NCBI RefSeq assembly: GCF_017307495.1 | Contig: NZ_JAFKHE010000018.1 | Location: 1-64,000, forward strand | Direction of reading: 5' to 3' | Length of the DNA stretch: 64,000 nucleotides | DNA from: Devosia sp. | GTDB taxonomy: Bacteria; Pseudomonadota; Alphaproteobacteria; Rhizobiales; Devosiaceae | In this document: positions 9,632 through 18,643 of the stretch, piece by piece | Numbering within the stretch: the first letter of the stretch is position 1 | How the letters are laid out: each line of letters opens with the position of its first letter | Position numbers and translations under genes: made by a program | The notes under the pieces: model-generated | The model's database searches: none | What the model saw: only the letters and a program-made list of their open reading frames with translations | Told to the model about the DNA's origin: nothing

Positions 9632-10474
9632 TTGCCCTACCTGCGAAGCATCGTTGCCATCGGGCTGTGGCTCGTGGCCCCACTGGCCGGGGCGCAGGAG
9701 TATCGAGCCACGACATCTGCGGACGCGACGGTGCGCCAGGCGCCGGGGGTGCAGTATACGTCGCTCGGCGTGGTGCCGCGCGGCACGCCGCTCGCCATCG
9801 ACGTCTGCTTCGACCGCGGCGCCTACTGCGCAGTGAGCTATGAGGGCGGGCGCGGGTTCGTCGCCGGGGAATTGCTGGCGATAGAGGGAACGGGCGGGAC
9901 GGTTCGCGCTGCCGAGACGGCGCGCTGGGCAGCGATCGACGCTCGCGCGACAGGCAGACGCCTGCCCGACTGGGAGAGCCGCAACATCGTGGTGTGGGGC
10001 GACAGCCTCTCCGCGGATACGTTCGGCGATGAACTGGAACGCCTGCTGCCCGGCCGGCGGGTCGCGATGCAGGGCGTGCCTGGGGAGGACGGGGCGGCGA
10101 TCGCGCGGCGGCGCCTCGCCACCGACGCGTTCGACAGGCGCATCGCCGTGATCTGGGACCGGCACTCCACCAACCAGGACCCCACGCGGTACATCGCCGA
10201 TCTGGCGCCGCTGTTCGAGCGCCTCGACCACGGGCACTACATCGTCATCTCCGACATCCGTTCGATGAGCCCGGAACTGGATGTCGTGGCCGACCGGCAA
10301 CGGACGGAAGCCATCAACGCGCGACTGAGGAGTGCCCATCCGGACAACTTCCTCGACCTGACCGAAGCGCTGGATGACCCGGCCACGCGCAGCGACGGGC
10401 TTCACCTGACGCAGGCCGGGATCGACATCGTTGCCGAGCAGATCGCCCGGTTCGTCACGGACAAGGGCTGGTGA
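9632..10474 (+). CDS. exported SGNH hydrolase with N-terminal SH3-like domain
   Basis: 280 aa with a Sec signal peptide (cleavage expected after PLAGA), a bacterial SH3-like segment with a VRQAPG motif, then an SGNH/GDSL hydrolase domain: the nucleophile Ser in VVWGDSLSADTF and the catalytic Asp-His in SDGLHLTQAG near the C-terminus. Such enzymes de-esterify or acyl-transfer on polysaccharides in the periplasm; a role on O-acetyl groups added by the neighbouring acetyltransferase is inference. The start is TTG at 9632; no in-frame ATG precedes the signal peptide. The gene ends three bases from a fragment of another SGNH gene on the other strand. Confidence 0.75.
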   Translation: MPYLRSIVAIGLWLVAPLAGAQEYRATTSADATVRQAPGVQYTSLGVVPRGTPLAIDVCFDRGAYCAVSYEGGRGFVAGELLAIEGTGGTVRAAETARWAAIDARATGRRLPDWESRNIVVWGDSLSADTFGDELERLLPGRRVAMQGVPGEDGAAIARRRLATDAFDRRIAVIWDRHSTNQDPTRYIADLAPLFERLDHGHYIVISDIRSMSPELDVVADRQRTEAINARLRSAHPDNFLDLTEALDDPATRSDGLHLTQAGIDIVAEQIARFVTDKGW

Positions 10475-10477
10475 CGC

Positions 10478-10735
10478 TCACCAGCCCCGCCCATCGAGAA
10501 AGACCTTGATGGCACTGGCCTGGATCGCCTGGCCGGCGTTGCCGAAGTGGACGAAATCGCCGCCACCGACACGCGTGGCATCGTCATCGAGGGCGGCGGC
10601 ATAGGCCGACTGCTGGCCAGCGTCGAATGTGTGGCCGGCAAAGAACGGATCGGCCAGCAAGCCCGACTGGATCTCTGCGATGGCGGTTGCCGAGCTGTCG
10701 GGCAGGCCGCCGGGACTGTTCAGCACCGGCGGCAC
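10478..10735 (-). pseudogene. C-terminal remnant of an SGNH-hydrolase-like gene
   Basis: The leftward frame encodes about 85 aa from a GTG at 10735 and stays open upstream (NRQTNPRAFV...) into the end of manC without a start. Its C-terminus, GGDFVHFGNAGQAIQA, looks like the Asp-x-x-His block that closes SGNH esterases, but the GDS block that should come first is absent. It is therefore probably the tail of a deleted hydrolase gene, cut off at manC. A short real protein is possible but less likely. Confidence 0.45.
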
Positions 10736-10761
10736 GAAGGCGCGGGGATTGGTCTGTCGGT

Positions 10762-12198
10762 TCAGGTGCGACCGAACTCGTCCTCGATGCGGATGATGTC
10801 GTCCTCGCCAAGGTAGGAGCCGGTCTGGACCTCGATGAGCTCGAGCAGGATCTTGCCGGGGTTGGCGAGCCGGTGGACGCAGCCCAGCGGCAGATAGATC
10901 GACTCGTTCTCGGTGAGCGTGCTGACCTGGCCATCGATCGTGACCTCGGCGGTACCGGTGACCACGACCCAGTGCTCGGCGCGGTGATGGTGCTTCTGCA
11001 GGCTGAGCTTCTTGCCCGGCTTCACGAACAGCCGCTTGACCTGGAATCGATCGCCGCTGAGCACCGAGGAGTAGCCGCCCCAGGGACGGTAGGCGGTACG
11101 GTGGATCTCGGTGAGGCCCTGCGTGTCGGGATTGGCGCGGAGCGCCTTGACCATCGGCCCGACGCGCTGCGCCTCGGAGAGTTTGCCGACGTAGATCGCG
11201 TCATCGGAAGCGACAATGGCGATATCGGTCAGCCCCTCGACGGCGATATGCGCCTTCTCGGAAACAACCAGTGAGTTGGAGGTGTTGGACAGGGTGGCGT
11301 TGCCGTTGGTGACGACGTTGCCGTCCCGATCCTTGGCCGAGACCTTCCAGACCGCATCCCATGCACCCAGATCGGACCATGGAAACGTGACCGGCACCAG
11401 CGCCACCGATCGGGACTTCTCGAAGATGGCGTAGTCGACCGAGATGTTGGGAGCGGCGGCGAAGGCCTTTTCATCCAGGCGGATGAAATCGAGGTCGACC
11501 CTGGCGGCATCCATGGCCGCCTTGGCGGCGGCGTAGGTGTCGGGCGCGAGGGCCTGCATTTCCGCGAGGAAACTATCGACGCCGAGCATGAAGGTGCCGG
11601 AGTTCCAGTAGTAGCCCCCGGCTGCCAGCATGCTCTCGGCGGTGGCGCGATCGGGCTTTTCGACGAAGCGCGCGACGGCGCGGACTCCGTTGCCGAGATC
11701 GGTGGCGGCTTCGATATAGCCGTAGCCGGTCTCCGGGGCGGTCGGGGTGATGCCGAATGTGACGAGACGGCCGTGACGCGCGGCGGCAGCGGCAGTGTCG
11801 ACGCTCCACCAGTAGTTCGCGTCGGCCTCGACCGCGTGATCGGATGCCAGCACATGGATCACGGCATCGCCGCCGAAGCTCGCCCTAGCCTGCAGGGCGG
11901 CGGCCGCGATGGCGGCCGCAGTGTTGCGCGCGACGGGCTCGAGCAGGACTGCGGCTGGAGTGACGCCGGCCTCCTGCGCCTGCTCGGCGGCGAGGAACCG
12001 ATACTCGGAATTCGTGACAATGATCGGCGCGTGGTAGCGCGTCGCATCGGCAACGCGCCTCAACGTCTGCTGGTAGAGCGAGGTCGGACCGGTCAGCGGC
12101 AGGAACTGCTTGGGACGGGCAGCACGCGACATCGGCCACAGCCGGGTCCCCTGCCCTCCCGCCAGTACGACGGGAACGATCTTGGCGGCATCAGTCAT
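10762..12198 (-). CDS. manC: mannose-1-phosphate guanylyltransferase / mannose-6-phosphate isomerase
   Basis: Bifunctional type II enzyme that forms GDP-mannose, the precursor for gmd/fcl. About 478 aa: N-terminal pyrophosphorylase domain with VLAGGQGTRLWPMSR and FVEKPD, and C-terminal cupin isomerase domain with YRPWGGY, VKPGKKLSLQKHHHR and EHWVVV. It ends with the usual IEDEFGR. I place the start at 12198 (MTDAAKIVPVVLAGG), four bases after the kinase stop; an upstream in-frame start at 12237 would overlap that gene. It is the last intact gene of the leftward polysaccharide operon. Confidence 0.95.
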   Translation of the reverse strand: MTDAAKIVPVVLAGGQGTRLWPMSRAARPKQFLPLTGPTSLYQQTLRRVADATRYHAPIIVTNSEYRFLAAEQAQEAGVTPAAVLLEPVARNTAAAIAAAALQARASFGGDAVIHVLASDHAVEADANYWWSVDTAAAAARHGRLVTFGITPTAPETGYGYIEAATDLGNGVRAVARFVEKPDRATAESMLAAGGYYWNSGTFMLGVDSFLAEMQALAPDTYAAAKAAMDAARVDLDFIRLDEKAFAAAPNISVDYAIFEKSRSVALVPVTFPWSDLGAWDAVWKVSAKDRDGNVVTNGNATLSNTSNSLVVSEKAHIAVEGLTDIAIVASDDAIYVGKLSEAQRVGPMVKALRANPDTQGLTEIHRTAYRPWGGYSSVLSGDRFQVKRLFVKPGKKLSLQKHHHRAEHWVVVTGTAEVTIDGQVSTLTENESIYLPLGCVHRLANPGKILLELIEVQTGSYLGEDDIIRIEDEFGRT

Positions 12199-12202
12199 CG
12201 GT

Positions 12203-14353
12203 TCAGGCCTCGGCGTAGTATCCCGCGTATTTGCCACGGTAGGCGGCGGGATTGCTAGTCTGCTGGTTCAGCACGGTGAGCACGGGAACGCCGTCACGCT
12301 TCGCCTTGTCGAGCGCGGCCATTGCCGCCTTCACCTCCTGCTGGGGCGTGCTCGAGAACTTCACCACGACGGCAATGGCATCCGCCATCCCCGCCAGATA
12401 GAGGGCATCGACGACGGGGCCGACGGGGGGCGTGTCCAGCACCACGATATCGAAGGTCTTCCGCGCCGCCGCGATCAGCCCCGCGAATGTCTTGCCGGCG
12501 ATGAGCTGGTCGGTCGCGATATCGCTCCGGCGCGATCCGACGACGATCTGCGCGCCGCTGCCGGAGTCGACGGTAAGAAAGGACCTGAGCTCGGAGGCAC
12601 CGGCCTCACCGGCGAGATACTCGAGCAGGCCCTCCGAGGCCTCTATACCCAAATGCTTGTGGACGCCCGGCTTCCTCAGGTCGCAGTCGATCAGCAGCGT
12701 CGACATGCCGGCAAGGGCATAGGCACGTGTCAGGGCCAGCGCCACGGTGGTCTTGCCCTCATTGGGGGCCGCGGACGAGACGACGATGACAGCGCCGCGT
12801 CCATCCTGGGCATCGCCTTCCATCCGGCGCCGCTTGCCGATGGCCTGGTCGATGCCGATGCGGACACGCCGGATCGATTCCGAAAAGACCGAGAGCGGGG
12901 CAAGGATCAGCGAATCCGCCACCGAACCCTCGCCGTCGCTGCGCCTCGGCAGACGCTGGCGGGGAATCGCCGATGCCACGGGTGTGCGCAGGATCGACTC
13001 CGCCTGGGCCTCGCTAGTGAAGCCGCCGACGAAGTTCTCGATCAGGAACGCGAGGCCGATGCCGATGCCCAGCCCGGCGAACGCCGCAAGGAGCAGGATG
13101 ATGCGCGGATTGGGGAAGGACGGGCTGGCCGGGGCCGTGGCCTCCGAGACGATGCGGCTGTCGGCGACCTGGAGGTAGGCCTGGGTGTCGAGGTCCTTCT
13201 GCCGGGTCAGCAGCGTCTGGTACTGGGCCCGCGCAATCTCGGCCGACTGCTGCAACTCGTAGATGCTGGTCAGCATCTCGGTGGGCAGGTCGCTGGTCAG
13301 GATCGACTGGCGCAGCTGGTTGCGCAACTCGCTGACGCGCCCCTGCGAACGGGCGACGTCGACCTTGAGGCCGGACAGGGCCTTGGTGGCCGCCGCGTCC
13401 AACTGGTTCTCGAGGCCCGCGAGGCTGCTGCGCAGGTCGATCTCGGCCTGACTGCCCGCGGTGACGCCGGCAATGGTATCGAGCAGCGCGATGCGCTGGC
13501 GCTGCAGGTTGCTGACAGCCTCGTCCTTGAGGCTGACCGCGACGGCATCCCAATCCTGGCGGGCGAGGCTGCGCTCCGCCAGCTCGGCGACGGAGGAGGA
13601 CTGGGTGCGGAAGGCGTTGAGCGAAGTGATCTCGTTTCGCATCTGCGCCAGGTCGATACGCCCCGTCGCCTCGCTGATCCTGTCGATATTCTGATCGACA
13701 AACTGGTCGAAGGCCCGCTCGGACTGGGCCACGGTCTGGCTCGCGTCGGCCATCCGGTCCTTGATGATGGCGGCGGACGCCAGCGTCGAGTCGATCTTGG
13801 CCTGCAACTGCTGGGCGATATAGGTGCGGGCGACGGCGTTGGCGATCGTGGCGGCGAAATCGGGGCGGCCGGAACGGGCATTGACGGCGATGAGGAAGGT
13901 CAAGCCGCGACGCTGCACCGAGACGGCGTCGCGCAGGCCGCCGATGATCCGGGACAACGCCTCGTCACCGGTCGGCATCGCAGGCTCGGCGATACGGAAG
14001 AAGGCGAGGAGCATGTCGTGCATGCCCAGACCCAGGCCGAACTCGGGGTCGTTGGGCAGATCGAGCTGCCGGGCGACCGCGAGCAGCGTGGTCTCGGACT
14101 TGACCAGCTCCACCTCGCTGTCGACGCGCAGGGCCTCGGACGACGTCCCGCCGATCTGGTCCGGATCGAGCAGGTTCTTCTTGCTCGGATCGACGAGGAC
14201 CAGCGCCGTTGCGGTGTAGACCGGCTTCAGCGCCAGCAGCGCCACACCGGAGATACCGATCGCGACCACCGTCACAAGCAGGATGATCCAGATCCTGCGG
14301 CGGAGGACGTCGAGTATGCCTCTCAAATCCAGTGTATCGTCTTCAGCATCCAT
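12203..14353 (-). CDS. polysaccharide co-polymerase / BY-type tyrosine kinase (Wzz-Wzc family)
   Basis: 716-aa inner-membrane protein controlling chain length and export of the polysaccharide. TM1 lies near residues 15-38 (IWIILLVTVVAIG), then a long periplasmic coiled-coil domain, TM2 near 425-450 (LLLAAFAGLGIGIGLAFLI), and a cytoplasmic BY-kinase with Walker A (APNEGKTT), Walker A' (LLIDCDLRKPG) and Walker B (IVVLDTPPVG). The tail carries a short tyrosine cluster (YRGKYAGYY), the usual autophosphorylation site. It sits between the O-antigen-ligase-type gene (9-base gap) and manC. Confidence 0.93.
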   Translation of the reverse strand: MDAEDDTLDLRGILDVLRRRIWIILLVTVVAIGISGVALLALKPVYTATALVLVDPSKKNLLDPDQIGGTSSEALRVDSEVELVKSETTLLAVARQLDLPNDPEFGLGLGMHDMLLAFFRIAEPAMPTGDEALSRIIGGLRDAVSVQRRGLTFLIAVNARSGRPDFAATIANAVARTYIAQQLQAKIDSTLASAAIIKDRMADASQTVAQSERAFDQFVDQNIDRISEATGRIDLAQMRNEITSLNAFRTQSSSVAELAERSLARQDWDAVAVSLKDEAVSNLQRQRIALLDTIAGVTAGSQAEIDLRSSLAGLENQLDAAATKALSGLKVDVARSQGRVSELRNQLRQSILTSDLPTEMLTSIYELQQSAEIARAQYQTLLTRQKDLDTQAYLQVADSRIVSEATAPASPSFPNPRIILLLAAFAGLGIGIGLAFLIENFVGGFTSEAQAESILRTPVASAIPRQRLPRRSDGEGSVADSLILAPLSVFSESIRRVRIGIDQAIGKRRRMEGDAQDGRGAVIVVSSAAPNEGKTTVALALTRAYALAGMSTLLIDCDLRKPGVHKHLGIEASEGLLEYLAGEAGASELRSFLTVDSGSGAQIVVGSRRSDIATDQLIAGKTFAGLIAAARKTFDIVVLDTPPVGPVVDALYLAGMADAIAVVVKFSSTPQQEVKAAMAALDKAKRDGVPVLTVLNQQTSNPAAYRGKYAGYYAEA

Positions 14354-14362
14354 GCCGCGATC

Positions 14363-15850
14363 CTAGGTGAGCGGTGTGTGGGGACGGAGCCCATGGCCCG
14401 CAGGCACGATGTTGCGACCGAGCCCTCCAGCGGCGCCGAGGGCCAGGATAACCGTGAACAGGAAGGCATTGGCTTCGATCTCGGCCGAAAAATCGAGCAG
14501 GGAATGGATGGCGAAGACGACGATGACGCCGAGGGTTGCGACAGAGACAACGGCGCTCGCGGGATCACGCGCGCCGCGGGCGGTGCGCAGGCCGAGCAGC
14601 GCGATGACGACGAGTGGGATCGACCCCGCAACCAGGCCCATCTCGAACCACAGCGCCAGATAGGTTGAATGGCTGTTGTTCCAGACGGACTCCGCCGAGA
14701 GCGGAGGCCGCTGGAACGCCTGGAACACAGTGGCGAAACTGCCGGCGCCATAACCCAGCCATGGCCGCTCGAATATGGCGGCCCAGATGAGCCGATGGGC
14801 ATCGACCCGGCTCTCGTCGACGGTCGGGAGCAGCACGAGGCGCTCGACCAGGGACATTCCGAAGGTGCCGACAACAGCCAGGGCAGTACCGAGCAGAACG
14901 AACGCGACGATGAAGCCGACCCGCCCAATGCCGCGGAAGGCCATGGTGCCGAGCACCAGTGCGGTGGCGGCGCCGCCGACTCCCGCAACCGTACCCAGGC
15001 GCGAACCGGTGGCGACGAGCGCAGCGCCGATGACGGCCATGCACCCGGCGACCAGCGCCAGTGTCCCGAGCAGGCGACCCAGGGGCAGTTCACGCCGCAG
15101 CGCGACCGCTTCCAGCAGGATCGCCGTGCCAAGCGTGAGGCCGACGGCCAGGAATGTCGCGAACGAGTTGCGATTGATGAACGTGGCAGTCGCGTAGCCG
15201 CGGTAGATCTGCTTCTCGAAGCCGAGCAGCGTGTCGCCCAGTTGGGTGAGGCTGACGAGGCCGACCACCGCGAACAGCGCGATGATCACCAGGATGCCGA
15301 GCAGCATCCGCCGCGCCCGCAACCGGTTGGCCGCAACCTGCGCCGCGAGGAAGAACAGCAGCCCGAAGGTCAAAAACTGGATCAGGACGAGGCGGGAGCT
15401 GCCGGGGTCGAGGCTCAGCGTGGCCGGGCTGATTCCCAACGTTTCGACACGGCGGATGACTTGAGGCAGCAGGCCGCCGAGCGGCAAGGTCTGGACGGCG
15501 ACGTAGGCACACAGAGAAAGCACCAGCGCGACCTCGGACGCGAACACTGCAAGGCCCAGGCGTGGGGGCGCGCGGAGCCGCAGAAGCACCAGGCCATAGG
15601 TGAAGGCGAGGCAGCCGATCGCTGTTGACCAGATCATCCAGAAGGCGGGACGATTGCTGCCGAGCGGGATCGGCGCCAGTACAAGCAACGCCATGATGGC
15701 GACGGACACAACGGTGTTCAACCGATGCATGGTCGGAGGGACCAGCCGCGGCCCGGACGCAGGCGCCGGCCGCGGCACCATGCGGACCGGCGCCCCATCC
15801 TGCGCGATGGGCGGTGCCGGAGTGACGCTGCCCTCGGCCGCGACGCTCAC
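14363..15850 (-). CDS. O-antigen ligase/polymerase family membrane protein
   Basis: 495-aa polytopic inner-membrane protein with about eleven hydrophobic segments and a large periplasmic loop near the C-terminus containing GYGAGSFATVFQ and WNNSHSTYLALWFEMG. This is the Wzy_C/O-antigen ligase signature, including the loop His. In this context it is the likely repeat-unit polymerase (Wzy) of the exopolysaccharide, but family members also act as ligases and sequence does not separate them. Its start overlaps the stop of the upstream 222-aa gene. Confidence 0.85.
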   Translation of the reverse strand: MSVAAEGSVTPAPPIAQDGAPVRMVPRPAPASGPRLVPPTMHRLNTVVSVAIMALLVLAPIPLGSNRPAFWMIWSTAIGCLAFTYGLVLLRLRAPPRLGLAVFASEVALVLSLCAYVAVQTLPLGGLLPQVIRRVETLGISPATLSLDPGSSRLVLIQFLTFGLLFFLAAQVAANRLRARRMLLGILVIIALFAVVGLVSLTQLGDTLLGFEKQIYRGYATATFINRNSFATFLAVGLTLGTAILLEAVALRRELPLGRLLGTLALVAGCMAVIGAALVATGSRLGTVAGVGGAATALVLGTMAFRGIGRVGFIVAFVLLGTALAVVGTFGMSLVERLVLLPTVDESRVDAHRLIWAAIFERPWLGYGAGSFATVFQAFQRPPLSAESVWNNSHSTYLALWFEMGLVAGSIPLVVIALLGLRTARGARDPASAVVSVATLGVIVVFAIHSLLDFSAEIEANAFLFTVILALGAAGGLGRNIVPAGHGLRPHTPLT

Positions 15851-16515
15851 TTGTCGGCCGCCCGCTGGGTGACGAGGGCAAGGAAGGCGCGCTGCCGGTC
15901 CGGCGGCGCCAACTCCAGGATGCGCGTGTAGGTGTCGCGCAGGTCGGCGCGCCGGACATAGCGCTGGGCCAGCACCTCGATTCCCATCCGTCCCGTCGCA
16001 AGCACGGCAAGATCGTCTTCGTAGACCGCGCGACCTGCGGCATCGACCTGATCGGGGTGCGCCTCCACCAGTTGGGTGCGTCGATCAGCCAACCACTGCA
16101 GCTTCGGCGCTGTTCGCTTCGACATGGCGAGAGCCTGGCGCATGGCAGAATAGTCGCGCCGTTCGGCCGCCGTCATGGCGAGCACCAGCCAGGCGCTCGA
16201 CGTGGTCGGTGCGCTCGCCACGATGCGCCCGGCGTTGTCGCTGCAGTTCAGTAGCAGCCGCCGGCGCGAGGCGGTCGGTTGTGCCAAGGCGTAGATCGCG
16301 GACGGTACGTCCAGGCATTCGTCGAGGTAGAGATCCCGCGACCACCTGGAGTCGCCGGGAATGAATGCGCCGGTCACCAGGGCACGAAAGCGTTGTGGAG
16401 CCCCGATACCGCCCAAGAAGTACGGCGTGATCTCGGCATAGGCCTCGGCAAGGGAGGCCAGCGCCAGGATGCCGCCGACTACGACAACAGCGATGGCAGT
16501 CTGCTTGTTCGCCAA
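15847..16515 (-). CDS. membrane-anchored protein of unknown function in the polysaccharide operon
   Basis: 222 aa with a single N-terminal hydrophobic segment (IAVVVVGGILALASLAEAY) that is either an anchor or an uncleaved signal, followed by a mainly helical domain with two cysteines (DECLD, LNCSD) and a C-terminal RxxxRxxLxDTYTRILELAP stretch. I do not recognise the family. It overlaps the O-antigen ligase gene by four bases, so it is probably co-translated and may assist polymer assembly. Confidence 0.7.
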   Translation of the reverse strand: MANKQTAIAVVVVGGILALASLAEAYAEITPYFLGGIGAPQRFRALVTGAFIPGDSRWSRDLYLDECLDVPSAIYALAQPTASRRRLLLNCSDNAGRIVASAPTTSSAWLVLAMTAAERRDYSAMRQALAMSKRTAPKLQWLADRRTQLVEAHPDQVDAAGRAVYEDDLAVLATGRMGIEVLAQRYVRRADLRDTYTRILELAPPDRQRAFLALVTQRAADK

Positions 16516-16560
16516 TACGCACCGAAGGACTATTGCGCCATGAGACGCGCACAGGAGAGG

Positions 16561-17007
16561 TCACGCACCGCTAACGCCGAGCGCTCCGGTCTTGATCGTG
16601 CCGCCCGCGGCCATCGTGTAGGCGATCTGCATGATCGCGGCGGCCTGCTCGCCGGTCGCGTACTTCGTGCCGATGTCCTCAACGGCCGCGATGACGATCG
16701 CCTTGATGTGGGGAGCGACGTCCGCCTGGGCCAGCGCGACGACCAGGGCAGCGATCAGAGCCTCCAGATCGGGACCGGCCACATTGATTTGCTGGAGATA
16801 CGCGAAGTAGTCGGCCATCACCGCCTTGCAGCCTGCCTCTGTCGCGTCCGCGGCGGTGCAGGCGGCGAGGACCTGATCCTGGGTGACGACCGGAAATTCG
16901 ATCGGAGCGGCAACGTCGGGAGATGCGGCGTCCTGCGCAAGGGCTGGGACCAGGAGCGCCAGAGGCAATGCCACTGCGACAACTGCGACAATAAATTGCC
17001 TAAGCAT
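16561..17007 (-). CDS. small exported protein, first gene of the leftward polysaccharide operon
   Basis: 148 aa from the ATG at 17007, which has GGGGGTGG five bases upstream; a frame start 18 bases earlier lacks this. It has a clear signal peptide (cleavage after PALAQ) and a helical mature part with two Cys (AACTAADATEAGCKAV), possibly a disulfide. I do not recognise the family. It is the first gene after the CtrA-type box at 17070, so its level may be tied to the cell cycle. Confidence 0.72.
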   Translation of the reverse strand: MLRQFIVAVVAVALPLALLVPALAQDAASPDVAAPIEFPVVTQDQVLAACTAADATEAGCKAVMADYFAYLQQINVAGPDLEALIAALVVALAQADVAPHIKAIVIAAVEDIGTKYATGEQAAAIMQIAYTMAAGGTIKTGALGVSGA

Positions 17008-17484
17008 ATCCACCCCCGATCCCAACCATGATCAGGCTAGCTGAGACAAAAGCGGCAGTCAATAACACGTTAACGATCGATTAATCCTGCTTGCGCGGGA
17101 ACGATCATCTTGCGACCGAAGGATCGACGCACGCCGAAACGCGATCCGAAACTGAACTTATGCCATATCACGTTTCCCACGGAGCATCCTGTCTATTTCG
17201 TCCGTAATCACGCCTCAGACACTCGTTTTTTACGAGGCACACGGGGCACGGTCATTACTTTGATCGAACAGGAACAGCGCGGGGACCTCTGAACAGTGCA
17301 GCGAAGATGCTTGCGTGGACGGGGCCCGCACGACTGCTCCTCCGCGAGCGGGAGACCTCAGAATGGCTCCGGCGGGCAAGCGCCGACCCTCCGGGCGTCG
17401 GCCCCGTTATCCTTACTGAAGGATTACTGACCGGCTCGAACCGGACTGCTGATATCTGGGAGCACCACTTCTGATCGAAAAGGC
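17008..17484. promoter_or_regulatory. divergent intergenic region
   Basis: Gap of 477 bases between the leftward polysaccharide operon and the rightward lipoprotein gene. It holds the CtrA-type box at 17070-17084 and a GC-rich stem (GCCGAC...GTCGGC) near 17380-17402. A 60-codon frame from a TTG at 17110 has no ribosome site or recognisable content, so I do not call it. Confidence 0.5.
17070..17084. promoter_or_regulatory. CtrA-type box (TTAA-N7-TTAA)
   Basis: TTAA at 17070-17073 and TTAA at 17081-17084 are separated by CGATCGA, exactly seven bases: a perfect match to the CtrA full site. It lies 63 bases upstream of the small exported protein gene that opens the leftward polysaccharide operon. 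With the box at 3843 it brackets the locus. CtrA binding is inferred. Confidence 0.6.
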
Positions 17485-18093
17485 GTGGAATTGCGCTCGC
17501 CCCTCAAATTGCTGTCCCTTGCCGGACTGGTTCTGCTTGTTGCCTGCAACTCTCCGTTCGCGAGCGCGGCCGACCTTGGTTCGAGTCCCGCCGCCATCGC
17601 GGATCCGGCGCCTGTCTCGTATCGCGAGGCGCTCTCGCGCTACCTTTCGCTCGAGATGATCCGCGCGACCTTCGACGTGGTGGCGCGCGAGGACCTGGGC
17701 CCTGCACTCGAGGACCAGGCGCGCCGCTGGCAGGGAGCCGTGCCGGCCGCCGCAGAGGTTGCCGATATCGACCAGCAACTTCTCGCGGAGGCCAGCTACT
17801 ACATCGTGTCGCTGAGCTACCTGGTGCAGGTGGGGGGAGCCGTGTTCCCGTCCGACAAGGCGGAGACGGTCTATGCGAACGACACGGTTGCGCGGCTGGA
17901 GGACCTGCGTCGCCGGCTGTTCGAGGACGTGGAAGCAGGTAGCGACGTGCTGCCGGTGCTGACCGAACTCGAGCGCATCCGTGCGCTGACCGAGGGGTAT
18001 GGCAGCATTCCGAAAGGGTTCGGGGTGTTCGAGCAGCATGACCAGCTGCTCGATCAGGTGCTGGCCAAGCAGGCCGAGGGAACCCCGGCCTGA
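17485..18093 (+). CDS. putative lipoprotein of unknown function
   Basis: 202 aa. The N-terminus has a lipoprotein-type signal (LLSLAGLVLLVAC, lipobox LVAC, lipidated Cys near 21). The mature part is helical, with EALSRYLSLEMIRATFD and a C-terminal GYGSIPKGFGVFEQHDQLL segment. The start is GTG at 17485 (a TTG two codons on is possible). It ends seven bases from the convergent BTLCP protease gene. I do not recognise the family. Confidence 0.72.
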   Translation: MELRSPLKLLSLAGLVLLVACNSPFASAADLGSSPAAIADPAPVSYREALSRYLSLEMIRATFDVVAREDLGPALEDQARRWQGAVPAAAEVADIDQQLLAEASYYIVSLSYLVQVGGAVFPSDKAETVYANDTVARLEDLRRRLFEDVEAGSDVLPVLTELERIRALTEGYGSIPKGFGVFEQHDQLLDQVLAKQAEGTPA

Positions 18094-18100
18094 GCTGCGA

Positions 18101-18643
18101 TCAGCTCCAGGACCGCGGATTGGCGCCCGAGATCGAGATGATGCGATAGCCGGTCTGGCTCAGCGGCTTGATGCTGGCTGACAGGTTGTCGAGGACCAGG
18201 TCCTTGCCGTTGGTCTTGACCACCAGAATCGCGTGCCCTTCACCCCGGCGCGTCTTGACATAGGCGATGCGCAGCGAACTGGCCGGAATACCGGCCTTGA
18301 TCAGGGCCTTGCGCTTGGCAAGGACATAGTCCTCGCAATCGCCCGAGGTGGCGTTGGCGTTCCACACATCGGCACCAGCGGCATCGTAGCGCGGCTGGAT
18401 GGTGCGGTTGACGTGGCTGTTGACGCGCTTGAGCGTCGTCATCACATCCGATGTCAGGTTGACCTTGGCCTTGCCGCCGCCCTGGCATTCCTGCGGCGAC
18501 TTCAGGCACATCAACTGGTAGCCGAGCGGGGCGTGCGTTCCGGCAGCAGCCGCCGGCATCGAGAGTGCGGCAGTCGACACAACGATGGCGGCAAGCAGCG
18601 TCGCTGCGATCCGGATACGGCCCGTCCTGGGTCCAGTGTTCAT
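18101..18643 (-). CDS. transglutaminase-like cysteine protease (BTLCP family)
   Basis: 180 aa, with a signal peptide (cleavage after MPAAAA) and a BTLCP (LapG-like) domain. The catalytic triad is readable: Cys in SGDCEDYVLAKR, His in GEGHAILVV, Asp in LVLDN. LapG-type enzymes cut biofilm adhesins in the periplasm; family members without a LapD partner nearby, as here, have less certain roles. No adhesin gene is visible in the window. Confidence 0.85.
   Translation of the reverse strand: MNTGPRTGRIRIAATLLAAIVVSTAALSMPAAAAGTHAPLGYQLMCLKSPQECQGGGKAKVNLTSDVMTTLKRVNSHVNRTIQPRYDAAGADVWNANATSGDCEDYVLAKRKALIKAGIPASSLRIAYVKTRRGEGHAILVVKTNGKDLVLDNLSASIKPLSQTGYRIISISGANPRSWS

Noticed and set aside
12110..14668. 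852-codon frame antisense to the BY-kinase gene
   Set aside because: Low-complexity Asp/Gly/Arg-rich shadow of a well-supported gene.
17110..17292. 60-codon frame starting with TTG in the 17-kb intergenic region
   Set aside because: No ribosome site, no family, and biased only by chance; not supported.
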